DNA from: Rugalucina vietnamica
Lineage: Eukaryota; Mollusca; Bivalvia; Lucinida; Lucinidae
DNA length: 64,000 nt
Assembly (NCBI GenBank): GCA_964017185.1
Contig: OZ024874.1
Span: forward strand, 56,523,356 to 56,587,355
Reading direction: 5' to 3'
Below, piece after piece: positions 21,759 to 35,747 of the stretch. The translations under genes were made by a program, and so were the position numbers. Below the pieces are notes generated by a model. The model did not search any database. It saw nothing but the letters and a program-made list of their open reading frames with translations, and was not told where the DNA came from. The first letter of the stretch is position 1; the number at the start of each line of letters is the position of its first letter.

Positions 21759-22180
21759 AAAAATGCAAAAGTAACAATATACTATGGATGTCACTCAAGC
21801 TGTGTCTTAAGAAAACTGTCCAGTATTTCCAACCAGGTTCAACACAGACTGTACAGCCACAGAAGAGGGCCTGAGGCTTAAAATTTCGGATTTAAAAAGA
21901 AGGAATGTAACATCCATGAAACTAAAACAAAGGGGTTTATTAGCTTGCAACAGTTTGGTTCAGCCTCCACGTTTTGCAGTCACGCTACACCTTCATCATT
22001 TGTATGGATGCACAGTGATACCAAATAACAGACGTATATATAGTTTCGATTGAAAGTTTTGAAAACAAATGTTCACTGTGTAGAATAAGGCTGCATTATA
22101 ATAAAACTAGTTGGCTCAAATGTTCTAGGGTAACTAGCAAGGAGATGACAACATACATGTACATGTATTACTAGCTAATA
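21759..22180 (+). other. Intron sequence, nothing firm
   Basis: Short stretch with ACTGTACAGCCACAGAAGA, weakly like MITE-S. No supported feature. Confidence 0.35.
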
Positions 22181-23168
22181 TACCAGAGGACCAATGGTCC
22201 TTATATCGCTCACCTGAGATTTTGTCTTTGATGACTGACCTTTGCAGGCTAAGGCCATGTTGGCCAACGTAAAATGTAAACTTGACCTCAAATAATCACA
22301 TAATTATTAACACTATAAACTGTCTATATCTACTTATTTTCAGATCTGACCTTTCTGTTTAAATTAACAGTTTAATAGATCAAGGTCAACCCAAGGTCAT
22401 GATTTATATAAACTACGAAGGGCCAGAGCCCTCAATGCTACATACCAAGTTTTATTGAAATCGGTCCACCGATTCCAGAGAAGTTGGTTTTTAAAGGATT
22501 TTACCACATATATGTGCATGGACCATTTATACAAACTTTGGTTCCCCCTTCCTAAGGATATCACATATAAAATTTGGCTTTGATTGGTGAAGTGGTTTCT
22601 GAGAAAATTAAGTTTTAAATTTAATATGTAAATGACCATTGACCAATGTCCAGAGATGACCTTGACCTTGAATACTAATATGACTTCATTAAATCAATAA
22701 GTTGTATGTGTGTACCAACTTTCAGGTCACAGGCTACAAAACTTCCTGAAAAATCGAATGTATATCATTTTCCATTGAGAAGAGCCTATGAGACCAATAG
22801 GTCAAGGTCAACCCAAGGTCATGATTTATTTAAACTATGATGGGCCAGAGTCCCTGATGCTACATGACAAGTTTTATTGAAATCAGTCGAGCATTTAAAG
22901 AGGAGAATAAGATTTATTGAGGTTTTTACCATATATGGGCATGGCGGCCATCTTGGTCATGTGACCTGCACCATTTATACAAACTTAAGTTCCCCCTTCC
23001 TAAGGAGGCTCCACATGAAGTTTGGCATTGATTGAACCAGGGGTTTCAGAGGAGAATGTCTTTGAAAAGTGTGAACAACGACAACGACGACGACGACGAC
23101 GACGACAACGACGACGGAGCATGGTCATCATATAAGCTCACCTTTTGAGCCTTCGGCTCAGGTGAGCT
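22181..23168 (+). repeat. Rep-F dispersed repeat, copy 3
   Basis: Runs from CCAGAGGACCAATGGTCCTT to the closing TTGAGCCTTCGGCTCAGGTG. The second half retains an intact CCATATATGG / GGCGGCCATCTTGG / TCATGTGAC block at 22929-22965; the first half lost it by deletion. A (GAC)n tract lies at 23074-23117. Confidence 0.8.
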
Positions 23169-23172
23169 TAAA

Positions 23173-23540
23173 ATAGATGGGTGCAGTCCATGCAGGAATT
23201 GAACATTTATTGAAAGAAAGTAACAAAAGAAATCCCGGTTATTTTGTTTTCGCAAACACTTCAATGTTATTGTGTTGGAAGCACTATATGTTCATGGTGC
23301 GGAAGTGTTTGCGAAAAATAAATAACCTGGACTTCTTATGTCACCTATTGAGAAAATAGCTGCTCATTCGGCTTACGATATGTTTCATGGTATAAGTGCC
23401 TGATTGTTAGTTTGTTTTTTCCCACCTCGGTTTTTGGAGTGAGAATCTCTTTCTGATTGCGCCTTTTCCTGATCTTTGCCTACTTGTACCTTTTCATTCA
23501 ATAAATGTTCAATTTCTGCATTGACTGCGTCGATCTATCA
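23173..23540. mobile_element. 44-bp-TIR MITE, copy 2, split by Rep-A
   Basis: Same element as 14605-14837. The left part runs 23173-23340 and the right part (CATTCAATAAATGTTCAATT...) 23495-23540. The middle is occupied by a Rep-A tail, so the MITE was here first. Confidence 0.8.
23341..23494 (+). mobile_element. Rep-A retroelement 3' fragment, copy 6, nested in a MITE
   Basis: 154 bp from CACCTATTGAGAAAATAGC to the conserved end TACTTGTACCTTTT. Because the MITE is known uninterrupted at 14605, both borders of the insertion are well defined: severe 5' truncation, exact 3' end and no poly(A). Confidence 0.85.
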
Positions 23541-23671
23541 GTCAATAGAGTAAATAGTATAAATTATTAGGAGAAAACTCGAATTTTTCAACTCAACTTC
23601 GTACCATAGAGACTCACGCCAAGAGTTTGCAAAAGTGGGCGGGATTTTCCCTAAACTTCATGTTGTATTTT
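23541..23671 (+). other. Short spacer
   Basis: No feature; it separates the MITE from the inverted Rep-F copy. Confidence 0.4.
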
Positions 23672-25381
23672 TAGCTCACCTGAGCCGAAGGCTCATGAGG
23701 AGCTTATAGTATGGTAGTCGAGCCGGCGTGCGTCCGTGCGTGCGTCCGTGCATGCGTCCGTTCACATTTTCAAAGATCTTCTTCTCTGAAACCGCTTGGC
23801 CGATCAAAGCCAAATTTTATGTGGAGCATCCATGTGTAGGGGGAACGAAAGTTTGTGTTTTTTTATTTTGCTCGGATGAGAACTCTGGTTGCTATGGCAA
23901 CTTTAAGTTTTCCATTGAATTGTATGAAAAGTGGAAATTGGCATTTTCCGTTGTCAGGCTGTGGATATTTGAATTTTGTTTTTACATAAATGTTTATTGG
24001 GTAGTCCTTCACGTTTAAGGCAACTTTTGTAAAAATCACTTTATTCGTTTGGTTGCTATAGCAACATAAAGGGTAAATTTTCGAAAGAAATATTCAAAAA
24101 TCTTCTTCTCAGAAGCCGTATGGGGGATGAAGCTGAAATTAAGCATACATGTTTATAACATTAGCCTGTACAAAGTTTGTGTTTTCTATTGTCTTTGTCC
24201 AACTACTTTGGTTGCTATGGTAACTTGAAGTTTCCATTGACTTATAAGGCAAAAAGTGGAAATTTGCAATTTCTGCCGTTTCATTGAGGATATTGAAATT
24301 TTGTTTTTACATAAATGTTTATTGAGTAGTCCTCTCCGTTTTAGGCAACTTTTGTTTAAATCGCTTTATTCGTTTGCTTGCTATAGTGTCAACGTAAAGG
24401 GTAAATTTTCGAAAAAATATTAAAAAATTTTCTTCTCAGAAGTTGTAAAGCGGATGAAGCTGAAACTTTGCATACATGATTATGATATTAGCCTCTACAA
24501 AGTTTGTGTTTTTTATTGTCCTGGTCCCACTACTTTGGTTGCTATGGCAACTTAAAGTTTCCATTGACTTATAAGACGAAAAGCGGAAAATTGCAATTTC
24601 TGCCATTTCGCTTGAAATATTTAAGTTTTGTTTTTACGTAAATGTTCGTTGACTAGTCCTAGCATCTGTAGGAAGTGGGAATTAATGTATATATAAATAA
24701 TCCAGGATACACGACCAAGATGGCCGCCATGCGCATATATGGTAAAAACCCTTCAAAAATCTTCTTCTCTGGAACCGGTAGACCGATTTCAACGAAACTT
24801 AGCATGAAGCATCTATGACTCCAGTACTACAATGTATATATAAATCATGACCCTGCGATGACCTTGGCCTATTTTATTGCAGGGTCAATTTTGGAAACAT
24901 TGGCTTTTACATGGGGAAAATTGAAAACTATGAATTTTATGAAAACTATTGCAGCCTATGAAAAGTGGTAGATGCACACAACTAATGGATTAGATGAAGG
25001 TATATGATTAATTTAGGTCAAGGTCATCTCTTGACCTTGGCCGGTCTGTCGTCCATTCACTCTTTTTAAAGATCTTCTTCTCTGAAACGGCTTGGCTAAT
25101 CAAAGCCAAATTTTATATGAAGCATCTGTAGGAAGTTGGAACCAATGTATATACACTGAAAAAATGTTATAAGAGGCCACTTTTCAGACTAATTTTTTGT
25201 TTCTAAGCCATGTTCAAAATTGCACGATATTTTGGTCTAAAGACGTGTCTTTCAACTAAGTAAAGTTCCAAAGTATTCAGAAATAAATTTCGTTCACTAA
25301 ACGCGTTTTGGAGTAAAAATGCAAAAATCAATGTTTTTGAATAAAATAATTAGATAAAGCACAACATTTATTGAAACTAGG

Positions 25382-26466
25382 AAAAGGTACAAGTAGGCAA
25401 AGATCAGGAAAAGGCGCAATCAGAAAAAGATTCCCACTCCAAAAACCGAGGTGGGAAAAAACCAAACTAACAACCAGGTACTTATACCATGAAACGTATC
25501 GTAAGCCGAATGAGCAGCTATTTTCCCAATAGGTGGCCACTCAGTTACCTTAACTTAACTAAAAATATGAAAACATACATAAGGCGCAAACAGCACAAAA
25601 AATTTTATACACCAAAACATAAAACAAAAAGAACCACCACAGAAGTATCGACTTGGAACGATCAGTAACACAAAGTTACTGGCGGGCTTAAACCGGTTTT
25701 ACATGGCCATAACCTCACCCTCAGCTTCTGCAGTGGTTCATAACATTTAGTTAGTTATTCGGTCCTCGCGGTGAATCCCTAACTAGTCAATGAATCATCA
25801 AGAACAAACAAATAAATCATGATAAACATCCTGATGAATCAAAAACCAGGACTCACAGACTGAGTAAGCTGCCCGACGATGGAGATCCCTGGGCGCCGAA
25901 TAACCTACTAACTCCGGAGCAAAAGAAAAACACCAGTTGGACCCCGGTGGGCCAAGCAACAGACAAGAAGCTCCGGCCCCAACCAACTAAAATGAATAGC
26001 TTTATGTCGGGGCCATCATAGAGTCTGACGCCCGACCCACCGGCGTGCAATTAAAGAAGGCAGCATAGTTATCAACCATGATTGGGTTAAAAACTAAGCA
26101 TGCAGACTGTCGCATAACATTCAAGTTATAACCTATACGTCTGTAACGTGTTATGATTTTTCTGAACTGAAAAGAAAAATCATTAACTCCTTTAAGTTTC
26201 TTAAATTTGTAAACCAAGTCACCATAAAATTCAGGTTCCGAAAGGCCCTCACTTAAAAGCGTCTTTAACCCAACATTATATTTGGAAATCAATTCATAGT
26301 GTCTACGATAAAATTTTGAAAATGTTTTTCGAAGTTTATGATACCGATAGCCCTGTTGGAGAAGTTTTGCCGTTAAACATTTATTTCGAGCGTTGAAGTC
26401 TGTAACATTATTGCAGACTCTAGCAAACCTAATAAGTTGCGAAATGTATACACCATAAGAAGCACG
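25382..26466 (-). mobile_element. Rep-A retroelement, copy 7, with reverse-transcriptase C-terminus
   Basis: The best-preserved Rep-A coding end. On the minus strand an open frame runs from YGVYISQLIRFARVC through YRYHKLRKTFSKFYRRHYEL and EFYGDLVYKFKKL to VDNYAAFFNCTPVGRAS, then the long 3' UTR ends at 25382. Comparison with the Rep-E copy at 9272 defines the 5' border near 26466. The first 15 or so residues of the longest ORF here are Rep-E sequence, not retroelement. The domain matches the thumb/C-terminal part of a reverse transcriptase, possibly Penelope-like (Naiad type); the catalytic core is absent. Confidence 0.75.
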
Positions 26467-26807
26467 AACCGGTGTCATCAAAGGGACCTTTACGGCTTGA
26501 TAAAAAACATCAAACATTCGAATTTTCTTTTCTGATAGGCTTTTTACGCATTTTAAAAAATCGCTATTTTTGGAAAATTCATCAATGTGCCTCTAAAACG
26601 TGTTAATCCCTGTTAAATGCACTTGATAAGGCCTGGAAATGAAAGATATAACTCGAATGATCTATTTTAGACTATTTTCGAGGACAAACAGGTCACGGCT
26701 GTCGCATACTTCCGGTTTCAATGCCAATTTTTAACGAACAAAATTACGAAATTGGTGGATGATTTTTTAAATTTTCAAAGTTTATCAAAGTCTAGTATTA
26801 GACCTTA

Positions 26808-28200
26808 AGCCTAGGTTACATTTGCCCCGATCATCGTACGATTTTTCGGTCTGCGATTTTCTCTACGATTTTTAGACATCGTAGGAGATCGTGGGCTACG
26901 ACGTATGTGTTAACAATTCATACGGGCATCGTACGATTTTTGATCTGCCATTTGTCGACGTTCTCTTACAAAAGCGCAAGGCGATCGTACGGCAGTCGTA
27001 TGTCTCCGCAGATAGTACGTAGATATCGTACGGATCCCGTGCGTTGTCCGTACGGAGTCCCTATACGTTTTGATACAAAACGCAAGGAGGCCGCACGGTA
27101 GTCGTAGGGTCTCCGCAGACTGTTAGTGGATATCGTACGGAGTCCCTTGGACTTCTGACTGATGCCTTGGTTACATTTGCCCTACGATTAGCTTGCGATG
27201 ATCGTACGATGACATTTTTTGCATTTTCGTGCGGCCTCCGCAGGGTGACCTTACGATGTCCCTACGATTCTACGACTTCCTACGATCTCCGTAGCCTCTA
27301 CGATCTTGTAATAGTCTGCACTATTACAAATTTTAAAATCGTAAGACCGTAGACCGTAGACACGTCGTAGGGCATCATACGGGCACCGTACGGATACCCT
27401 GCGATAATCGAGCGGTCACCGCACGATTTTTTTATGATAATTTGGGAACAAAAATCGTACAGTGATCGTAGGGAGGCCGCAAGAGGTCATGCCTAGTAGG
27501 TTACATTTGCCCCGATCATTGTACGATTTTTCGGTCCGCGATTTCCCTACGATTTTTTTAAAAATTGAATGTGATCATGGGCTACGACGTAGGTGTTTAC
27601 AATTCATACGGGCATCGTTCGATTTCTTGTTTTAGCTTTCTTTGATGTCCTGAGTCGGAACTGTTTGAAGATCGTAGGGAAATCAAAGGGTCTCCGCACA
27701 CTTTAAGTTGAAATCGTACGGAGCCCGTGTGATGGCCGTGAGGAGTCCTTACGTTTTCTTGTGGTCTCCCTACGATAGCCGTACTATGTTAGGTGTCCGT
27801 ACGATTTTAATAAACTTGGGATATAACCGTACGGATGCCGCACGATCACCCTAAAGGTCTACGATTATCTTATTGATTTAGTCCCCAAATTATCATAAAA
27901 GCGTGCGGTGACCGCTCGATCATCGCAGGGTTTCCGTAAGGCGCCCGTACGATGATGCTACCTACGACGTGTCTACGGGCTACGGTCTTACGATTTTTAA
28001 AGTTTGTAAAAGTGCAGACTACTACAAAATCGTAGAGGCTACGGAGATCGTAGGAAGCCGTAGGAAGTCGTAGGAAGCCGTAGGAAGCCGTAGAATCGTA
28101 GGGGCATCGTAGGGTTACCCTGCGGAGACCGCACGAAAATGCAAAAAATGGCATCGTGCGATCATCGCAAGTTAATCGTAGGGCAAATGTAACCTAGGCT
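26808..28200. mobile_element. TTA-flanked element with 20-bp TIRs and a CGTACG-rich interior
   Basis: Perfect 20-bp terminal repeats AGCCTAGGTTACATTTGCCC and complement, flanked by TTA on both sides (26805-26807, 28201-28203). The empty site is visible in the Rep-E copy near 9838-9860. A TTA duplication fits PIF/Harbinger-like elements. The interior is a mosaic of two blocks: A (26808-27163), B (27164-27490), A again (27491-about 27865), and B inverted (about 27866-28200). The interior ends also resemble terminal repeats (GCCTTGGTTACATTTGCCC). Hexamers of the type CGTACG, TCGTAG and CCGTA fill both blocks. ORFs here are by-products of the repeats. Confidence 0.8.
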
Positions 28201-29172
28201 TTAATAATAGCTGAAAATTTCAATTCCATACTGCTGATAATAATGCAACCGTAGATGAACAAAGTTTGTATTCAAATTGTATGCAAAAAGCTGAATTCCT
28301 GTTATTCATGTTGCTTTCTTCTTGCATGCACAAAACAGAAAAGAAGATTCTTATTGCAGCAACACATCCGACTTAATTTTATCTTGCATCATGGCAGTCA
28401 GTAGCACTTTCAATTAATTTAAAATGTAGAACACAACGCCATAAGAGGACATTAAATTTGATGTTAACAAAGTGTGACGTTTTGAAAAGAGGGTACATTT
28501 ACTCATGCTTCGTCTGTGTGAGATATATCACGCATTTTGGAACGCAGAAACTCACAGAGCCACTGTTATACATTGGTTTATTCATTCGATCATGAATTTT
28601 AATTGATCGTTTTTTACTTTCTGAACTAGAAAAAAATATATGAGGTGGCCTCTTATAACTTTTTTTCAGTGTATAAATAATCCAGGATACAGGACCAAGA
28701 TGGCCGCCATGCCCATATATGGTAAAAACCCTTCAAAAATCTTCTTCTTCGGAACCGGTGGACCGATTTCAATGAAACTTGGCATGAAGCATCTATGACT
28801 CAAGTACTACAATGTATATATAAAGCATGGCCCTGTGATGGCATGACCTATTTTACGGCAAGGTCAAGTTTGGAAACATTGGCTTCTACATGGGAAAAAG
28901 TGAAAACTATGGATTTTTTGAAAACTATTGCAGCATAAAACCTGAAAAGTGGTAGATGAAAACAACTAATGGATAAGATGAAGGTATATGATTAATTTGG
29001 GTCAAGGTCATCTCTTGACCTTGGCCGGTCCGTCGTCCATACACACTTTTCAAAGATCTTCTTCTCTTAAACCGCTTGGCCAATCAAAGCCAAATTTTAA
29101 GTACTTTTCTTTAGTCCAGTGACTGTATTTCTTGAACTCTCAGGTGAGCGATCGTTGCCCTTGGGCTACTTG

Positions 29173-30163
29173 TTACTAGATGCTAGTTACTGATAAGCCG
29201 TAAGTCCTATAGGTATTTGGGTAAAATTGTATTGTGCGTCACCAATTTCATACCACGTGTTTATCAGCTGTGGTAGGAATACTGTAGTCTGGGCTCCAGT
29301 CTGATCATTTTCTCTCTTTTTTATTTTTTCGTTTCTTGGTCAAAAATGACCAATATCTACGGAAATCAATAACGGCTACCGATACGTTTGATGTGTAAGT
29401 TTTATAAAAAAAAAATGATTAATAAAAAAAACATATATTTGGAAATCATATTGACGACTGAACCCAGGCTAGGAATACTGTAGTATAAAGAGTTTCTCAA
29501 GCGGGTAAATCACATGGTACTTACTTGCGATGTCGAACCAGGCTGTCGTTAATCATTAAACGCCGAACATCTGACGTCGACCAAATATAATGACAGCCGT
29601 AATTTTACTTCAATTACAGAAAAGGCTCAAGAAACTTATATACGCGTTCTTGGAGGCGCGGATGTTGGCGTTTTGTGGTCAAACGTGGAGGAGGAAACCG
29701 GAGAAAACCATCGAAACTGGACGGTCGACCACTACCTGACCCGGATTTAAACCCGGACCGCGGAGGTGACAAGCTACTCGTACAGCCGTTACAGTCGCGG
29801 TAGTCAATTTCAACTAGCCTAAGGATTGACAAACGAACGGCGGGATAAACATGTAAACCTAATAAGTTGCACAGGGTGTGCAATATTAATTAATTAATTA
29901 ATTAATCAATTAAATTAATTAATTAATTAATTAATCAATTAAATTAATAAATAATAATAATAATAATAATAAAGTTGCCTTCCAAACTTGCATATACTTT
30001 AAAGTATACGACCAGGCCCAGCTCGGCAGTTAACCTCGTCAAGAGTAATAATTTTCTGCGGTTATGCAACTCCGAAGCCGGGTGCAGCAGCTTGATCGGT
30101 CGAGTGCCTGGTTCGTATTAAAGCAGGTCCGAGATTGATTACCACTTTCGGCATATTTCGTTC
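29173..30163 (+). other. Intron sequence with TTAA simple repeats
   Basis: Holds a TTAATTAA/(AAT)n tract at 29885-29972 and a possible exon-like stretch at 29620-29880 (GGAGGAAACCGGAGAAAACC), which I read as SINE or repeat text. A tRNA-like remnant may lie at 30085-30140. No gene is supported. Confidence 0.4.
29885..29972. repeat. (TTAA)n / (AAT)n simple repeat
   Basis: ATTAATTAATTAATTAA blocks in two rounds, followed by ATAATAATAA. Confidence 0.9.
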
Positions 30164-31070
30164 AGGCAATGATCAGGAAATGGCGCAATCAGAAAGAAAT
30201 TCCCACTATAAAAACCGAGATGGAAAAACCCTAAACCGACAATCAGGTACTAATCATACTAAAAGAACATATCGTAAGCCGAGTAAGCAGTTATTTCCAA
30301 AATAGGTGGCCGCTCAGTTACCTGAACTTAACTAAAAATATGAAAATGGTCAAACAGCACAAAAATCAACACCAAAACATAAAACAATTAGGACCACAAC
30401 AGAATGTTACGAATACGAAAATTCGTTACTAAGAAATGATGCATAGTTTGAAAAAAATCCCACGTCCCTGATGGGATTCGAACCCGGACCGCCGGGATAT
30501 GAATCCAATGCTCTAAAGACTGAGCCAAAGAGTCGACTCCCTGGTGCAGTATGTCACGGATTGTACTCTTCTGATTCATTGTATCGAATACTGGCTGTGC
30601 TATTTATAGAAGCTACGATCCATGTGATCTGCCAACCACGGCAGATAAACTCGAATGAATGAGTGGTGCAATGGGACATAACACATGTATGATTACGAGA
30701 ATGTCATTTTTATGACTATATGACTCAAATGGTCCATCCCGGCGAGCCCCCATCTTACGAATACGAAAATTTGTACCTAAGAAATGATGCATAGTATGGG
30801 AAAAAACACGTCCCTGATGGGATTCGACCCGGACCGCCGGGGTAGAAATCAATGCTCTAACCACTGAGCCAAAGAGTCGACTCCCTGATGCAGTATGTCA
30901 GAGATTGTATGATACATTGCATCGAATAACTGAGCTATTTATAGAATCTACGCATCATGTGATCTGCCAACCCGACCTTTCAATCACGGCAGATAATCTC
31001 GAATGAATGAGCGGTACAACGGGACATAACAAGAAGTATCGCCTTGGAACGAACAACATTATAAAATAAT
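30164..31070 (-). mobile_element. Rep-A retroelement 3' fragment, copy 8 (interrupted)
   Basis: Rep-A sequence at 30164-30404 continues at 31032-31070 (AGAAGTATCGCCTTGGAACG). The gap holds the TRIM-like element. Confidence 0.75.
30405..31031 (-). mobile_element. TRIM-like element with two direct terminal repeats
   Basis: Two direct repeats of about 270-280 bp (30405-30684 and about 30760-31031) surround a spacer of about 75 bp. The outer ends are TGTTA...TAACA and the flanks show a 4-bp duplication AGAA. On the minus strand each repeat has a TATA-like CTATAAATAG, then a tRNA-like pair: box A TGGCTCAGTGGTTAGAGC and box B GGTTCGAATCCC (the better copy). The spacer begins, minus strand, with TGGGGGCTCGCCGGGAT, placed like a primer-binding site just inside the repeat. 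I see no polypurine tract. It could alternatively be two SINE copies in tandem. Confidence 0.6.
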
Positions 31071-31173
31071 TATATATAATATGAGATTGAGATTTAGGTA
31101 ATATACATCAAACAATCAAACCCTGTCGGTAGCACTGGATCCAATTTGGATGCTAAAATGATATGCGGTAAGT

Positions 31174-34050
<2,877 letters not shown>

Positions 34051-34668
34051 ACGCGTGTTACATGACGCAATCCTCGTCATCAGCTAGTTTTTTTTTTCTG
34101 TTTTTCAGTCAGCGGTTTGTATTGTGGTTTAACATTCCTGGCAGCTATTTTAGTCATGTCGGGACAGAACAACCGCTTCCTGACTATTAACCATTACTAT
34201 TGTGAAAGAAATGTGCACAGAACACCGATAGTCAGGTTCCGGGAGGCTAGTTGACAAAGGAAAAGTTTCAATGTTCTAATTGTACGATTAGACAAGAAAA
34301 GTCATGAGAAAACCCGCTCTTAACATCAATGTACAGATCGGCATTGACGTGACCGCTTAGCTGATTAACGAACCTACATGTATTAGAAAGGACTTCCTGG
34401 ATACAAAATATTCAATCATTCATCACCCTGTGACTGGGGAGTTCCTTGTTAGCGTCAGCCTGATCGACAACTCCAAACGGATACACTTGTATGGAAGATT
34501 GGTATTTTAATTTTCAGAAACCCGCATTAAAAAGACATTTGTATCTCAGCGTATGGTGTACAAATCTATCTCGGGTTAGGCGAGAAATGTCTTATACTCA
34601 GACGTTCACCTGATTTAATATGTTGTACGATCGTAGATCGTAATTCATATCCTTGATATGTTAATCAG
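34051..34668 (+). other. Intron sequence upstream of the 34669 exon
   Basis: Apparently unique sequence with no repeat ends. It leads to the acceptor GATATGTTAATCAG. Confidence 0.45.
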
Positions 34669-34824
34669 ATAGACCTGTTGACATCCACTGTAATTGAAGG
34701 AGTACTCCTACAGATCGAGGGACTCGATATGGAGAAGGCGGGTCCAACACATGTTTTGTTTGAAATCTATGCTCATAGCGAGTCTCTACAGGGTCTTAGT
34801 AGTTTCACTAGTGGTTTGATTCAG
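34669..34824 (+). CDS. Host gene, discoidin (F5/8 type C) domain exon 2 of 3
   Basis: Acceptor TTAATCAG, donor ATTCAG|GTACGTATC, 156 nt, phase 0 on both sides. It encodes IDLLTSTVIEGVLLQIEG, then ...THVLFEIYAHSESLQG and ends SGLIQ. Joined to the previous exon it gives DYIE-IDLLTSTVIEGVLLQ, the W/Y-I-x-(V/I)-D-L...I-x-G-V-x-x-Q strand pair that marks the centre of F5/8 C domains. FEIYAHSE is the following F-x-(I/L)-x-Y/S strand. The intron before it is 19.3 kb, the longest in the gene, and is mostly transposons; the intron after it is 9.2 kb. Confidence 0.82.
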
Positions 34825-35747
34825 GTACGTATCAACATTAACTTTTGTTATGAAAAAGGGACTGTAATCTATGTATTGCATGAATATAACGTGGATAAGT
34901 ACAAGGAATTATACTTATCAAAATTGCTAAACGAACATTTTCGAATCCTTCTTTTTACACTATTTCTGTAAGTTTTTTGCAGGGGGAAAAAAATCCAGGA
35001 GTAGAAATGCTAATTATCATTGGTTTGAAAAGGGAGAATAATTATGGCAGAATGCATCTTTATTCAATCGTGTCCAGAAACACAGTTTTGCATTAATCGA
35101 ATGTGCTTTTAAAATGAAATTAAGTATCGATAAAACCTCTTAATGCAATTTATTTGGATTTGATAGGCCTAACCAAAACATAGCAGCTTTGTTTCTAAAA
35201 TGCCATTTGTGACCAATAATACAATGGCATGAAACTTTATCAAAGTATACGACATCAATTTAACGTACTTTTTGCAAATTGCTACCCCACCGAATAAAAT
35301 TTTGGACGTTATTAAAATTGTGCCAATTTTTGACAATATGTAAGGTGCGTTACATTTTATGGACAGTATTCCGTTGTATTTAAGATAGCATTATTCTTCT
35401 GAAAGAAGTTGTGACACATATCGTTGCAGCGAAGGTCGGATCTTTACTTATGGCACATTATCATAATGTGCCAGATTGATCATTATTTTCAGCATCATGA
35501 CCACTTAAAATCATGTTGTTGACTGAAGCAACCCCAGCGGCTCACAAAGTTAAGTCGATTCTGATTAACGCGAAGCAATCAAATGTTGAAAAAGTATCGT
35601 TTTACTGATGAAAATCAAGTGGAAATAATATGCGTTTTCACCGTCTCATATTATTTCGACTTTTTGTTTTAGATATTCTTGATTGACACAGGAAACATGA
35701 TGTTTCAGTATTCTCAAAATAGTACTGAATTTGACAGATGAACTGCT
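34825..35747 (+). other. Intron sequence, nothing recognised
   Basis: AT-rich and apparently unique, without transposon ends. Confidence 0.45.

Larger units (their letters stand above)
25154..28671. mobile_element. Rep-E transposon, 3.5 kb, TA target duplication
   Basis: The terminal inverted repeats begin CACTGAAAAAATGTTATAAG (left) and end CTTATAACTTTTTTTCAGTG (right). The paralogous uninterrupted site at about 24685-24705 reads AATGTATATATAAATAATCC. The filled site has TATA on both sides, so the insertion duplicated TA, the hallmark of Tc1/mariner-like elements. No transposase is readable. Its own sequence has been invaded twice, by Rep-A (25382-26466) and by a TTA-flanked element (26808-28200). 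Without these it would be about 1.04 kb and non-autonomous. Confidence 0.85.
23672..29172 (-). repeat. Rep-F dispersed repeat, copy 4, inverted and interrupted
   Basis: Reverse orientation: it opens with AGCTCACCTGAGCCGAAGGC at 23672 and ends near 29172 after GGTGAGCGATCGTTGCCC. It holds the 3.5-kb Rep-E element (25154-28671). Unlike copies 1-3 it also has a threefold internal tandem of about 320 bp (23870-24660) with GGTTGCTATGGCAAC in each unit. The block around CAAGATGGCCGCCATGC occurs at 24715 and 28697. Confidence 0.78.

Noticed and set aside
26466-26517. N-terminal residues of the 171-codon minus-strand ORF at 26002-26517
   Set aside because: Comparison with the Rep-E copy at 9272 shows this part is host-transposon sequence; only the rest is retroelement protein.
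27167-28154. Paired ORFs sharing FFAFSCGLRRVTLRCPYD
   Set aside because: The identical peptides on opposite strands come from the inverted B blocks of the CGTACG element and are not a protein family.
26805-28204. piggyBac-like TTAA insertion for the CGTACG element
   Set aside because: The left side reads TTAAGCC and the right CTTTAATA. The perfect 20-bp ends start with A, so the shared duplication is TTA. TTAA appears on the left only because the element begins with A.
30454-30520. Functional tRNA gene on the minus strand
   Set aside because: A and B boxes are present, but the flanks form no acceptor stem and the unit is duplicated within a dispersed element.
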